The position numbers were made by a program, and so were the translations under genes. From Candidatus Dechloromonas phosphorivorans (GTDB lineage: Bacteria > Pseudomonadota > Gammaproteobacteria > Burkholderiales > Rhodocyclaceae), in assembly GCA_016714975.1 (NCBI GenBank), contig JADKBR010000016.1, positions 1 through 64,000 on the forward strand: a DNA stretch of 64,000 nucleotides, written 5' to 3'. Below the pieces are notes generated by a model. That model saw nothing but the letters and a program-made list of their open reading frames with translations. It had not been told where the DNA came from and did not search any database. Below, piece by piece: positions 15,243-24,303 of this stretch. Every line of letters begins with the position of its first letter. Positions within the stretch are counted from its first letter, which is position 1.

Positions 15243-17894
15243 TCACATGTAGCGACGCACCAGGTGTTTTCGTGTTTCCTCCAGAACGGCGAAGGCAAGC
15301 GCGAGAATGACCATCAATCCCCAGGCCGCCGGCGCGAAAGCCTGGGTGGCGAAGATTTCGTTCCCCGGCGGCGAGTACACGATCGCCAGGATCAGCGCGA
15401 GTTCGACGCCGAGGCCGAGCAGGAGGAGCGGATTCTGCGTCAGCGAAAAACGGATCGCGGCTTCTCGAGGATGGCGGCACAAGAAGACATTGACCATCTG
15501 GGCGATCACGATCGCCGCGAGGCAGGCTGTGGTCGCCTGCCGATACAGCGGATCGGTGGTGGCGAGGAATTCGCCATATTGCCAGCCGCCGAGGTGAAGA
15601 ATGAAGAAGAACGCCGCGAGCGCCACCGCAGCCTGGAGCGGGCCGAGCCAGAGATAGGCGCGCGCCAGCAGCGGCCACGACAGCAGGCGTTCATGGGCGG
15701 GGCGCGGCGGCTGACGCATCAGGCCGGGGTCGGGGCGCTCGGCTCCCAGCGCCAGCGCCGGCAGCATGTCGGTGCCGAGATCGACGGCGAGAATCTGGAT
15801 GATGGTCAGCGGCAACGGAATCCTGAACAGCACGAAGGCCAGATAGGGAAGCAGTTCGGGAATGTTCGAGGTCAGAATATAGGTCAGGAACTTGCGGATG
15901 TTTTCGAAGACTGCCCGCCCTTCCTCGACGGCATTGACGATGCTGGCGAAATTGTCGTCGAGCAGGATCATGTCGGCCGCCGCCTTGGCCACATCGGTTC
16001 CCGAAACCCCCATGGCAATGCCGATGTGCGCGGATTTCAGCGCCGGCGCATCGTTGACTCCATCACCGGTGACGGCGACGATTTCGCCCTTGTTTCGGAG
16101 CGCATTGACCACCAGCATCTTCTGCTCGGCGGTGACCCGGGCGAACAGGATTTCCGGGCTGTCGAGGGCGATCTGCAGTTGTGCCGGGGTCAGTTTGCGC
16201 ACCGCTTCACCGAGCAGCACGGTCGGCTGCGCACTGGTGACCAGTCCGATTTCGCGGGCGATGGCGAGGGCCGTATGCGGATGGTCGCCCGTCACCATGA
16301 TGACCTTGATGCCAGCCGAGCGGCAGCGCGCCATCGCCTCGGGCACCTCGGGCCGCGGCGGGTCGTGGAGGCCGATGAGACCGGAGAAGACCAGTTCCCG
16401 CTCCGCCGGGATTTCGTCCGGAGCCAGCTTGCGGTACGCAAAGGCCAGCACCCGCAGCCCTGAATCGGCCATCGCCTCCTGCGCCCGGGCAATCTGTTGC
16501 ATACCCTGCTCGCCGAGCAGGATTGCTCTGCCGTCATGTTCGACCTGCGTACACAACTGCACGACGACCTCGGGTGCCCCCTTGCAATACAGCCAGCGCG
16601 CGCCATCGTCTTCGACGATGACCGACATGCGCCGCCGGTCGCTGTCGAACGCCAGTTCGCCGCGTCGCGGTGCGTCGCCGCGCTCGCCGTGCTGTCCGGC
16701 GAAATCGCGCAGTGCCGCTTCCATCGGGTCACCCAGCCAGACCTCACCGCCGTCACGCTGGCTGCGCTTGAGATTGTGGCAATTCGCGGCATTGCGCAGC
16801 AGATGGCCGGCGGCAAACCCTTCGGCCAGCTGGTTGGCGTCGAACAGCATGCCGGCGCAGAAAACCCGGCGCACGCTCATCCGGTTCTCGGTCAGGGTGC
16901 CGGTCTTGTCGCTGCAGATGACGGTGGTGGCGCCCAGCGTTTCCACCGCCGGCAGATGGCGCACCAGCGCATTCCGCCGCGCCATGCGCTGCGTCGCCAT
17001 AGCCAGCGACAGGGTGACGGTCGGCAGCAGGCCTTCCGGCACGTTGGCGACGATGATGCCGATGGCGAACATCAGGTTGGCCCAGAAGGGCAGGCCGATC
17101 AGGGTTCCGATGGCGAAAAACACGAGGCCGAGCGCGCTGGCGAAGATGGCGACCAGTTTCGAGAGCCGGGCGATTTCGATCTGCAGGTGGGAAACGGTCT
17201 TTTCTGCTGCCTGGGTCAGGTGGGCGATCCTGCCGAATTCGGTTTTCATGCCAGTGGCAAAGACGACTGCGCGCCCATCGCCGGAAACCAGCGAGGTGCC
17301 GGCCAGCAGCAAGTTCTTCGTGTCGAGCGGTGTCGCACCCGCCACGCTTTCCGGGCTGCGCGCTTTGGGCAGCGCTTCGCCGGTGATGGTCGACATGTTG
17401 ACCCGGATGGCACCGGCGATCAGCCGGCAATCGGCCGGGACGTTGTCGCCCTCGGCGAGCAGGATCACGTCCCCGGGCACCAGGGCCTCGGCGGGTAGCG
17501 TAAACAACTGGCCGTCGCGCATGACCTTGACCGTCTGCGGCAGCAGCTTGCGCAGCGCTGCGATCGCCCGTTCGGCGCGATATTCCTGCCAGAAGGAAAA
17601 CGAGCCGTTGATCACAATGACGGCGACGATGGCAATCCCCAGCTGCCACATGCCCTCGCCGGGGCTGCGCGATTCGGCGAAGAATGCCAGCCCGGCGGCG
17701 ACCCAAAGGATCAGCGCAAAGAAGTGCGTGAATTCGGCAAGAAACCGCCGCCACTCTGCTTCGTGCCCGATTTCGTCGAGGCGATTGGCGCCGTATTCGC
17801 CCAGGCGCCTCTCGGCTTCGGCCATGCCCAAGCCCTGTTCGGATGTTCTGAGGCTGCGCAGGGCATCCACGCTGGAGAGAGTTGCGATGTGCAT
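15243..17894 (-). CDS. P2-type cation ATPase, P2C (Na,K-ATPase-like) subgroup
   Basis: 883 residues with the full P-type core: the N-terminal cation ATPase domain (EYGANRLDE), the actuator TGEALPK (TGEA in place of the usual TGES), DKTGTLTEN, a nucleotide-binding CKGAPE, MVTGDHPHTALAIA, and GDGVNDAPALK. The helix 4 motif is VANVPEGLL and the helix 6 segment is LAVDLGTDMLPALALGAE. Both resemble animal Na,K-ATPase and differ from the IPEGL of Ca2+ pumps. I infer a P2C-like pump of unknown ion. It converges with the exported Ppx-like gene, leaving 21 bp between them. Confidence 0.85.
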   Translation of the reverse strand: MHIATLSSVDALRSLRTSEQGLGMAEAERRLGEYGANRLDEIGHEAEWRRFLAEFTHFFALILWVAAGLAFFAESRSPGEGMWQLGIAIVAVIVINGSFSFWQEYRAERAIAALRKLLPQTVKVMRDGQLFTLPAEALVPGDVILLAEGDNVPADCRLIAGAIRVNMSTITGEALPKARSPESVAGATPLDTKNLLLAGTSLVSGDGRAVVFATGMKTEFGRIAHLTQAAEKTVSHLQIEIARLSKLVAIFASALGLVFFAIGTLIGLPFWANLMFAIGIIVANVPEGLLPTVTLSLAMATQRMARRNALVRHLPAVETLGATTVICSDKTGTLTENRMSVRRVFCAGMLFDANQLAEGFAAGHLLRNAANCHNLKRSQRDGGEVWLGDPMEAALRDFAGQHGERGDAPRRGELAFDSDRRRMSVIVEDDGARWLYCKGAPEVVVQLCTQVEHDGRAILLGEQGMQQIARAQEAMADSGLRVLAFAYRKLAPDEIPAERELVFSGLIGLHDPPRPEVPEAMARCRSAGIKVIMVTGDHPHTALAIAREIGLVTSAQPTVLLGEAVRKLTPAQLQIALDSPEILFARVTAEQKMLVVNALRNKGEIVAVTGDGVNDAPALKSAHIGIAMGVSGTDVAKAAADMILLDDNFASIVNAVEEGRAVFENIRKFLTYILTSNIPELLPYLAFVLFRIPLPLTIIQILAVDLGTDMLPALALGAERPDPGLMRQPPRPAHERLLSWPLLARAYLWLGPLQAAVALAAFFFILHLGGWQYGEFLATTDPLYRQATTACLAAIVIAQMVNVFLCRHPREAAIRFSLTQNPLLLLGLGVELALILAIVYSPPGNEIFATQAFAPAAWGLMVILALAFAVLEETRKHLVRRYM

Positions 17895-18018
17895 GGGGCG
17901 GGGACAGGATCAATCGGGTTCTGCAGACAGCATATTCGATTTCTCATTGGAAAAGGCGCAGCATCATCAAGCTGCTGCACATCGGTGTTGAAACCGCCAC
18001 GTGGATCGCGAATCGAAA

Positions 18019-20661
18019 CTATCCGAGTCGTCGATAAACCTCGACGACCGTCTCGTCATCGGTCAGGTTGACCACGAAATTCAGCGCTTCCATCAGGCCG
18101 AGCATGGGTTCGTTGTCGGCCATCACCTGCCCGCGGATGACAGCCACACGCTGCTGGCGTGCAGCTTCCAGCAACTGCTCCATGAGACGCCCACCGAGGC
18201 CCTTCCCTGCCATTTCGTCGGCGGTAACGATGGCAAAATCACAGCTCTTGCCATCAAGCAGAATCGAATAGCGTGCCTCTCCGAGAATGACTGGCCGGCC
18301 GTCCCGATTGCAAGTGGCGACGATAACCATCTCGCGGCCGTAGTCGATCTGCGCATATCGGGCCAGTTGCTGGCGCGGCAGTTCGCTGAGGGCTGAAAAG
18401 AAGCGCAAGCGCTTGGTCCGGGCCGACAGGTTGCGGACAAAGTCCTGCAGTGCGGCAGTGTCTTCGGGGCGAATGGGGCGCAGCAGGCAATTGCTGCCGT
18501 CTTTCAGAAGCGCTGCCAATTCAAGTTGCGCCGGATAAGGAGAGATGGCCATGTGTCCGTAACGGTCAGCCTCCCCACGCCGGGGTTGGAGTTCAATGCT
18601 GACATCGACAGCGATTGCACTCACGCTGTCGGTAGCCAGCGACCCGATCTTCAGATGACGCACGCAGGGCAGCTCGCTGGCGATCTCGGAAATGCGCAAG
18701 AGAATGTCGCGCAGGGGACCGTCGGCGACCGCTGGCTTCCCCGGCAGCGGCCCAAGCAGCCGAGCGACGTGCGGTACACGCAGCATGACGTCGATCAGGC
18801 GCGGGTTGAGTGGCGGCAGTGCCACGGAACAAGCGTCATAGATGATCGGGGCAATGCCACTCTCGGAAAGTGATATGACGGGGCCGAAGAGCCGATCCTG
18901 GCGGATGTCGATGGCCAGCCAGCGCCCCCCCGGCTTGTCGACCTCGCGTTCGAGCAGTACGCCACCGTCCGCCGTACCGAGTTCCCGAAACGCGAGCACC
19001 ACTTCCGGTGCCGAGCGCAAGTGCCGGCGGAAAGCGCCACTGCGGTCCGGGCTATCGGCTGCCGCGAGCGCCCGCATGGTAAGTGGATAGCCGAGATAAC
19101 TGGCGACGCTGACGGCATTGGTCGGCGTGGCGGCGAACCGGGTCTCGGATACCGGGATGTGGAAGCTGGCGAGCACCGCCTTCGCTTCCGGGAGCGTCAG
19201 CGCATTGCGCCCTTCGGCCAGCGCACTCTCGATGATGTGGCGGGCGGACGGGACATCCGGTGAGGTATAGGAGGACTGAGCGGGTGGCGTTTCCAGCAGC
19301 AGTGCCTGGTTGTGCACCCAGTCCACCATGAAGGCGAAGGCAGCGACTGCACTTTCCGGCGTGCGGAACGTCGGGAAACAAGCTTTGGCAAAGGCCGCGC
19401 GTGCGCTTCTTGCCTGCAGTTCGCCCAGCCAGCAGGTGAGCACGGGTTTGTCGGCCTGCTCGGCCGCAGCGATGGTGGCCTGGGCGACCGCGAGTGGGTC
19501 GATGTAAGTGTTCGGTGTCAGAATGGCCAGCACGCCATCCACACCGGGATCGTCCAGACACGCGCGAATCGAGGTTACGAAACGTTCCGCGCTGGTTTCG
19601 AACGTCACGTCGACAGGGTTGCCCGGCGACCAACTGCCGGGGAACATCGTGGCCAGTCTATCCCGGGTGTTGGGGGCAAGTTCCGCTAGCGCAATGTTCA
19701 GTTCCGCGGCCTGGTCGAGCGCCATTACCGCTGGGGCGCCGCCGTTGGTAACGATGGCGAGTCGGTTGTTTCGCGGTAGCCGGGGCGTGGTCAGTGCGCG
19801 CGCTGCAGAGAACATGTCGCCGATGGTACGGACACGCAGCACGCCGGCGCGGCGCAGCGCGGCATCAAAAGCGTCATCCCGGTCGCTACGGGCACCGCTG
19901 TGGGCTTCGGCAATGCGCGCCGATGCTACGCCCTGGCCAGCCTTGACGGCAATCACCGGCTTGATGCTGGCTGCGGCGCGGACGGCGCTGAGAAACCCGC
20001 GCGCGTCGCGCAGCCCTTCCAGATAAAGCAGGATACTGGCAGTTCTCGGATCGCTGGCGAGGTAGTCGAGTATCTCCGGTAGCTCAAGATCCTCGGATTC
20101 GCCCGGGGCGAAAATCGCCGAAAAGCCGAATTCCTCGTTGTGGTTCCAGTCCAGGATGTTGGCGCAGACAGATCCTGACTGGGACACCACCGCAAGATTG
20201 CCGGCGGGCACGACTTGGGCGATGGGCGTCAGGTTAAGGCCGGCATGCGGCAGGATATAGCCGAGTGCATCCGGGCCGAAGAGACGTATCTTGTGGAGCT
20301 GGGCCGCAGTGCGCAACAGCATTCCGGCCGGGTTGTCGGGCCGCAAGCCGTCGGAGAAGACGACTGCCGCGCGAATGCCGCGCTTGCCGCAGGCCTCGAC
20401 AATGTCGGGGACGGTATATGCCGGGGTGAGAATCAGTGCCAGAGAAAGCGGCGCCGTGATTTCAGCGACGGATGCATGGCAGGCCAGGCCGCCGATATCG
20501 ACATATTTTTGCGAGACGAAGTGCAGCTTTCCGGACAACTGGCTGGCGAGCAAATTGCGGAGCAGGCCATTGCCCAGGGTGCCGGCGTCCGGACTGGCGC
20601 CGAAGACGGCAACGCCCTTTGGCGACAGAAAGGGTTCTAGCGGCGTTCTGGCAAATGACAT
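18019..20661 (-). CDS. Acyl-CoA synthetase (ADP-forming type) fused to GNAT acetyltransferase, Pat-like
   Basis: 880 residues. Domain order: CoA-binding Rossmann domain (VAVFGASPDAGTLGNGLLRN), succinyl-CoA-ligase-like domain (VVSQSGSVCANILDW, then the loop AHSGARSDRDDAFDAALRRAGV carrying the usual active-site His), ATP-grasp-like part (SEGRNALTLPEAKAVL), and a C-terminal GNAT domain (VATCNRDGRPVILGEARY, GKGLGGRLMEQLLEAA, DNEPMLGLMEALNF). This is the architecture of YfiQ/PatZ protein lysine acetyltransferases, which acetylate acyl-CoA synthetases such as Acs and PrpE. A prpE gene is present at 58322. Whether the synthetase half is active is unknown. It is transcribed in the same direction as the downstream P-type ATPase. 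Confidence 0.85.
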   Translation of the reverse strand: MSFARTPLEPFLSPKGVAVFGASPDAGTLGNGLLRNLLASQLSGKLHFVSQKYVDIGGLACHASVAEITAPLSLALILTPAYTVPDIVEACGKRGIRAAVVFSDGLRPDNPAGMLLRTAAQLHKIRLFGPDALGYILPHAGLNLTPIAQVVPAGNLAVVSQSGSVCANILDWNHNEEFGFSAIFAPGESEDLELPEILDYLASDPRTASILLYLEGLRDARGFLSAVRAAASIKPVIAVKAGQGVASARIAEAHSGARSDRDDAFDAALRRAGVLRVRTIGDMFSAARALTTPRLPRNNRLAIVTNGGAPAVMALDQAAELNIALAELAPNTRDRLATMFPGSWSPGNPVDVTFETSAERFVTSIRACLDDPGVDGVLAILTPNTYIDPLAVAQATIAAAEQADKPVLTCWLGELQARSARAAFAKACFPTFRTPESAVAAFAFMVDWVHNQALLLETPPAQSSYTSPDVPSARHIIESALAEGRNALTLPEAKAVLASFHIPVSETRFAATPTNAVSVASYLGYPLTMRALAAADSPDRSGAFRRHLRSAPEVVLAFRELGTADGGVLLEREVDKPGGRWLAIDIRQDRLFGPVISLSESGIAPIIYDACSVALPPLNPRLIDVMLRVPHVARLLGPLPGKPAVADGPLRDILLRISEIASELPCVRHLKIGSLATDSVSAIAVDVSIELQPRRGEADRYGHMAISPYPAQLELAALLKDGSNCLLRPIRPEDTAALQDFVRNLSARTKRLRFFSALSELPRQQLARYAQIDYGREMVIVATCNRDGRPVILGEARYSILLDGKSCDFAIVTADEMAGKGLGGRLMEQLLEAARQQRVAVIRGQVMADNEPMLGLMEALNFVVNLTDDETVVEVYRRLG

Positions 20662-20697
20662 GGGCTTCGTTGGTTATCTCGCTTGGATGGCGCAGGC

Positions 20698-21570
20698 TCA
20701 ACCCTTGTCGGGAGCTTCGGCACTCAGATCGACCAGCGTTTCGATAGCCCCGACCACTTCGCCGCGCATGTTGTGTAGCGGTGCGGCCATGAAGTGGAGC
20801 TGTTTTCCCTTGCTGCCAAATGCCGGAAAGAAATCGCGCGCCTCGAAGGCGCCGGGAAGCAGTGCCGAGGGTTGGGCGTGGCCGGTATAGAGATCCGTGA
20901 CCTCTTCGTTCCGGGCGCCACGGACGATCATTTCAGCGAGCACCACGCGACGCGTCTCGTAGGGGTAAAAAGCCCGCCAGATTTCACTCTTGCCCATCAT
21001 TTCCGCAGTTGAAACACCGGTCAGTGCTTCGCAGGCGCGGTTCCAGTGGGTGACGCGGCATTGTGCGTCGATCACAAAGGTGGCCACGGGGCTGCCGGTC
21101 ACCATTTCGGCCAGATGACGCTCGGCTTCCCGTCGCGAGAGTTCGGCTTCCTTGCGTTCGGTAACATCCTGGAGGGTTTCGACGCAGCCGACAACCTTGC
21201 CTTCAGCATTGCGGATGGGCGCCGCCGAGAAGGCCAGCCAGCGGCCATGTTCGCCGAAGGTCGGAAAGAAATCCTCGGATTCCCAGCCATCCGGGCAGTG
21301 TGCTGCCGGCCGGTATTTGCCCCGATAGAACTTCTCCAACAGGTCGCGGGAGCTGCCATCGACGACAAGGTCGGCCAATACCGGGCGGTGTGCAGGATAG
21401 AAGGCAAGCCATTGTTGAGGTGTGCCGAGCACCTCGGCGGCGGGGACACCCGACATGCGGGCAAGGGCCTCATTCCAATACACGATGATGTGGCTGGAAT
21501 CGATTACGAAAGTCGGTACTGGGCTGCCATCGAGAATGCGGGCAGCGTCGGTAAGTGCAGCGTCGGTCAT
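20698..21570 (-). CDS. Tandem PAS domain protein without an output domain
   Basis: 290 residues made of two similar PAS modules. The first starts ILDGSPVPTFVIDSSHIIVYWNEAL and the second MVTGSPVATFVIDAQCRVTHWNRAC. Each is followed by a matching FYP...DFFP.FG pattern, and a short linker helix (TERKEAELSRREAERHLAEM) joins them. The two halves look like an internal duplication. No kinase, GGDEF or HTH domain follows, so it would signal through a partner. It lies 36 bp upstream (in the transcription sense) of the Pat-like gene, suggesting an operon. Confidence 0.85.
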   Translation of the reverse strand: MTDAALTDAARILDGSPVPTFVIDSSHIIVYWNEALARMSGVPAAEVLGTPQQWLAFYPAHRPVLADLVVDGSSRDLLEKFYRGKYRPAAHCPDGWESEDFFPTFGEHGRWLAFSAAPIRNAEGKVVGCVETLQDVTERKEAELSRREAERHLAEMVTGSPVATFVIDAQCRVTHWNRACEALTGVSTAEMMGKSEIWRAFYPYETRRVVLAEMIVRGARNEEVTDLYTGHAQPSALLPGAFEARDFFPAFGSKGKQLHFMAAPLHNMRGEVVGAIETLVDLSAEAPDKG

Positions 21571-21699
21571 CGCAAGCCCCCTCCCTTGCGGGCTTTATTC
21601 CCGTCAGATGTTACCGTATTCGCGTGTACTCGGTGCAGCCTGCTCTTGCGTCTGACCACGAACCGCGCAGGCGGCCGGGAAGACCAAAGAGCTGGGCCA

Positions 21700-23175
21700 T
21701 CAATTGATGCCGGTCGCTTTGCCTTTCTTTGAAAAACGCAGAGAGCCATCCTCAATCGACGCGAACTCGAACAGCAGGATGTCCTTGAGGTAGTTCTGGT
21801 AGAGCTTCCACGGCCGCTTCGACCCCTGCTTCGGAAAGGAGGCAAGCGCACGTTCGAAGTAGCCGGAAGAAAAATCGATCCAGCGTTCTGGAGTGATGTC
21901 TGCATCGGCAAGGACCGGTGTGGCGATCGGGTTACCGCTGGCCTGCATGTGGTTGAGGAGGCGGCAGAGATATTCGCTCTCCAGGTCGGCCTTCAGGGTC
22001 CACGACGAGTTGGTGTAACCGAATACGCAAGCCAGGTTCGGGACATCCGAGAACATCATTCCCTTGTAGCCGAAGGTTTTGGAAAAATCGACCTTGCGGC
22101 CGTCGACCGCAACCGCCATCCCGGCAAGAAACAGGAGCTTGAGTCCGGTCGCTGTGACGATGATGTCGGCCGTGAGTTCCTTGCCGGATTTCAGGCGGAT
22201 GCCATTCTCGGTGAAGGTCTCGATATGATCGGTGACGACAGTTGCCCGCCCGGATTTTATCGCCACAAAGAGATCGTCGTCGGGCACCAGGCAGAGTCGC
22301 TGCTCCCAGGGGTTGTAGCGCGGCGCGAAGTGCTTGGCGACGTCAAAGTCCGGACCAAGCTGTGCGCGCACCTTGGCCAGGAGACACCTTCTGACCAGTC
22401 CGGGCCAGGTACGCGCGAGCCCGAATAGCAACTGGTGAAACAAGGTATTGCGCCAGCGGATGATGCCGTAGGCAAGCATCGGCGGCAGCATGCGCTTCAG
22501 CGTGTTGGCGAACTTGTCCTCGGCGGGCCGCGAGATCACATAGGTCGGCGAGCGTTGCAGCATGGTGACCTGCGCGGCATCCCGGGCCATGGCAGGAATC
22601 AGGGTCATCGCCGTGGCGCCGCTGCCAATAACGATGACGCGCTTGCCCCGGTAGTCGAGGTCGGCCGGCCAGTGCTGGGGGTGCACAATGCGCCCGGTGA
22701 AGCGCTCGCGCCCGAAGAACTCTGGCGTATAGCCCGCTTCGTAGTCGTAATAGCCGGAGCACATGTGAAGGAAATTGCAGCTCAGCTCAACTTCGCTCCC
22801 GTCGTGTTGCGCAGCCACCAGCCAGCGCGCCGTGCCTGAATCCCACGCCGCGGCGGTGACATGGTGGCCGAAGTGGATCCTTGCGTAGATGCCTTCCTCG
22901 CGCGCCGCTTCGTCAAGGTATTTCATGATCGATGGGCCGTCGGCAATCGCCCTGGCCTGGTTCCACGGCTTGAAGTTGAAGCCGAGCGTGTACATGTCGC
23001 TGTCCGAACGGATGCCCGGGTAGCGAAAAAGATCCCAGGTGCCGCCGATGTTCGCGCGCCCCTCGAGGATGACCACGCGGCGGTCCGGACAGCGCCGCTG
23101 CAGATGCACGGCAGCGCCGATGCCGGATATTCCGGCGCCGACGACGATGACGTCAAAATGCTCGATCTCACGCAT
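21700..23175 (-). CDS. Flavin monooxygenase, Baeyer-Villiger type
   Basis: 491 residues. An FAD Rossmann motif (VVGAGISGIG) at the N-terminus, a second dinucleotide motif GSGATAMT, and between them FTGRIVHPQHWP, which fits the Baeyer-Villiger fingerprint FxGxxxHxxxWP exactly. An NGIRLKSGKELTADIIVTATG segment follows. It should insert oxygen beside ketones, or oxidise heteroatoms, using NADPH. The frame stays open about 70 codons further upstream, but that stretch looks non-coding and MREIEHFDVIVVG is the natural start. The gene is divergent from the diguanylate cyclase gene. The substrate is unknown. Confidence 0.9.
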   Translation of the reverse strand: MREIEHFDVIVVGAGISGIGAAVHLQRRCPDRRVVILEGRANIGGTWDLFRYPGIRSDSDMYTLGFNFKPWNQARAIADGPSIMKYLDEAAREEGIYARIHFGHHVTAAAWDSGTARWLVAAQHDGSEVELSCNFLHMCSGYYDYEAGYTPEFFGRERFTGRIVHPQHWPADLDYRGKRVIVIGSGATAMTLIPAMARDAAQVTMLQRSPTYVISRPAEDKFANTLKRMLPPMLAYGIIRWRNTLFHQLLFGLARTWPGLVRRCLLAKVRAQLGPDFDVAKHFAPRYNPWEQRLCLVPDDDLFVAIKSGRATVVTDHIETFTENGIRLKSGKELTADIIVTATGLKLLFLAGMAVAVDGRKVDFSKTFGYKGMMFSDVPNLACVFGYTNSSWTLKADLESEYLCRLLNHMQASGNPIATPVLADADITPERWIDFSSGYFERALASFPKQGSKRPWKLYQNYLKDILLFEFASIEDGSLRFSKKGKATGIN

Positions 23176-23380
23176 CAGCAATCTCCGTCCACAGGCGGCC
23201 ATTCTACCATTGGCCCCGGCGCCTGGCCGAGCTGTGCTGTGCCGGTTCTGGGGATGCGGTGTGCCGGCGACCTGAGTCCGTTCAACCTCAGGCGTCAACT
23301 TAAGATTGTATTCTGCTGTGGAATTGAGGATACTCACGCGGTTGCCTTTTCTGGACTTGGTTGCCTGACTACCTGGACTC

Positions 23381-24292
23381 ATGGACAACCCGACTCGATC
23401 TTCGCTGGTTGACCTGCGTGATCTGCAGCTCGGTGACGCGCGTGCATTGCTGCAGCACGGACTTGCCGACAGCCTACCAGCGCTGGACGAGTCGCCCGTC
23501 CAATATCTGCAGAGCGTGATTGACGGGCTTTGTCAGTTGTCTCTGACCGACCCTCTCACAGGCCTGACCAATCGGCGACATTTCGAGTCAGTACTGGAAA
23601 CCGAAATCAGCGCGGTGGCGCGTTCAGGGGAAGCGGCGCTGCTGCTGCTGCTGGATGTTGACCACTTCAAGCAGGTCAATGACGTCCATGGCCACGCCGC
23701 TGGCGACCAGGTGCTGAAAGCGGTGGCCATGGTCCTGCTGTCCTGCGTAAGACCCATGGATACGGTAGCGAGGTATGGTGGCGAGGAGTTCGGCGTGGTG
23801 CTGCACAATTGCCAGGCGTCGTTTGGTCAAACAGTCGCCGAGCGCATCCGCCAAAGCATCGCGGCGATGCGGATTTCCCCGGCGGCCGATGAGGCGATTC
23901 AGGTCACCATCAGCGTGGGTGGGGCCTATGCGCTCGACTGTGCCAGTTCAACCGTGGCATCGTGGACCGAACGTGCCGATTCGGAACTGTACCGTGCCAA
24001 GTCTGAAGGCCGCAACCGGATCTGCATGGATCATCAGGCAGTCTTTGCAGTCAGCGCCGAAGAAAAAGGCCTTCTGTTTGGCGACCCCGGCGTGAGCGAG
24101 CCGGCATTGACTGGAAGCACTCCGGGCAACGCATCCTGCGACGCGGGAGGGCGCGACCCGATTTTCATGGATCATCAGGCAGGGTTTGCCGTCAGCGCAG
24201 AAGAAAAAGGTCTTCTGTTCGGCCACACCGTCCTGAGCGAGCCGGCATTGACTGGAAGCACTCCGGGCAACGCACCCCCCGACGCCGGATAA
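23381..24292 (+). CDS. Diguanylate cyclase with a tandemly repeated C-terminal tail
   Basis: 303 residues. A short N-terminal helical region is followed by a GGDEF domain (about residues 50-215): LTDPLTGLTNRRHF, LLDVDHFKQVND, and the active site ARYGGEEF with an RPMD inhibitory-site motif five residues before it. It should make c-di-GMP. After the domain come about two copies of a 47-residue unit beginning MDHQA-FAVSAEEKGLLFG and containing SEPALTGSTPGNA, ending at the stop. No membrane segment is seen. It is 11 bp upstream of the FlhG/MinD-like gene, probably co-transcribed. Confidence 0.9.
   Translation: MDNPTRSSLVDLRDLQLGDARALLQHGLADSLPALDESPVQYLQSVIDGLCQLSLTDPLTGLTNRRHFESVLETEISAVARSGEAALLLLLDVDHFKQVNDVHGHAAGDQVLKAVAMVLLSCVRPMDTVARYGGEEFGVVLHNCQASFGQTVAERIRQSIAAMRISPAADEAIQVTISVGGAYALDCASSTVASWTERADSELYRAKSEGRNRICMDHQAVFAVSAEEKGLLFGDPGVSEPALTGSTPGNASCDAGGRDPIFMDHQAGFAVSAEEKGLLFGHTVLSEPALTGSTPGNAPPDAG
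24026..24289 (+). repeat. In-frame tandem repeat, period 141 bp, about two copies
   Basis: The unit starting ATGGATCATCAGGCAG at 24026 recurs at 24167, exactly 141 bp (47 codons) later. The second copy ends at the stop codon and is slightly truncated. The copies are highly similar but not identical (for example GDPGV against GHTVL), so the duplication is not a simple assembly repeat. Confidence 0.9.
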
Positions 24293-24303
24293 CGAGTTAA
24301 ATC

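Noticed and set aside
21700..23388. Longer form of the monooxygenase starting at 23388
   Set aside because: The extra 71 residues lack family similarity and overlap the divergent promoter region; FAD motif placement supports 23175.
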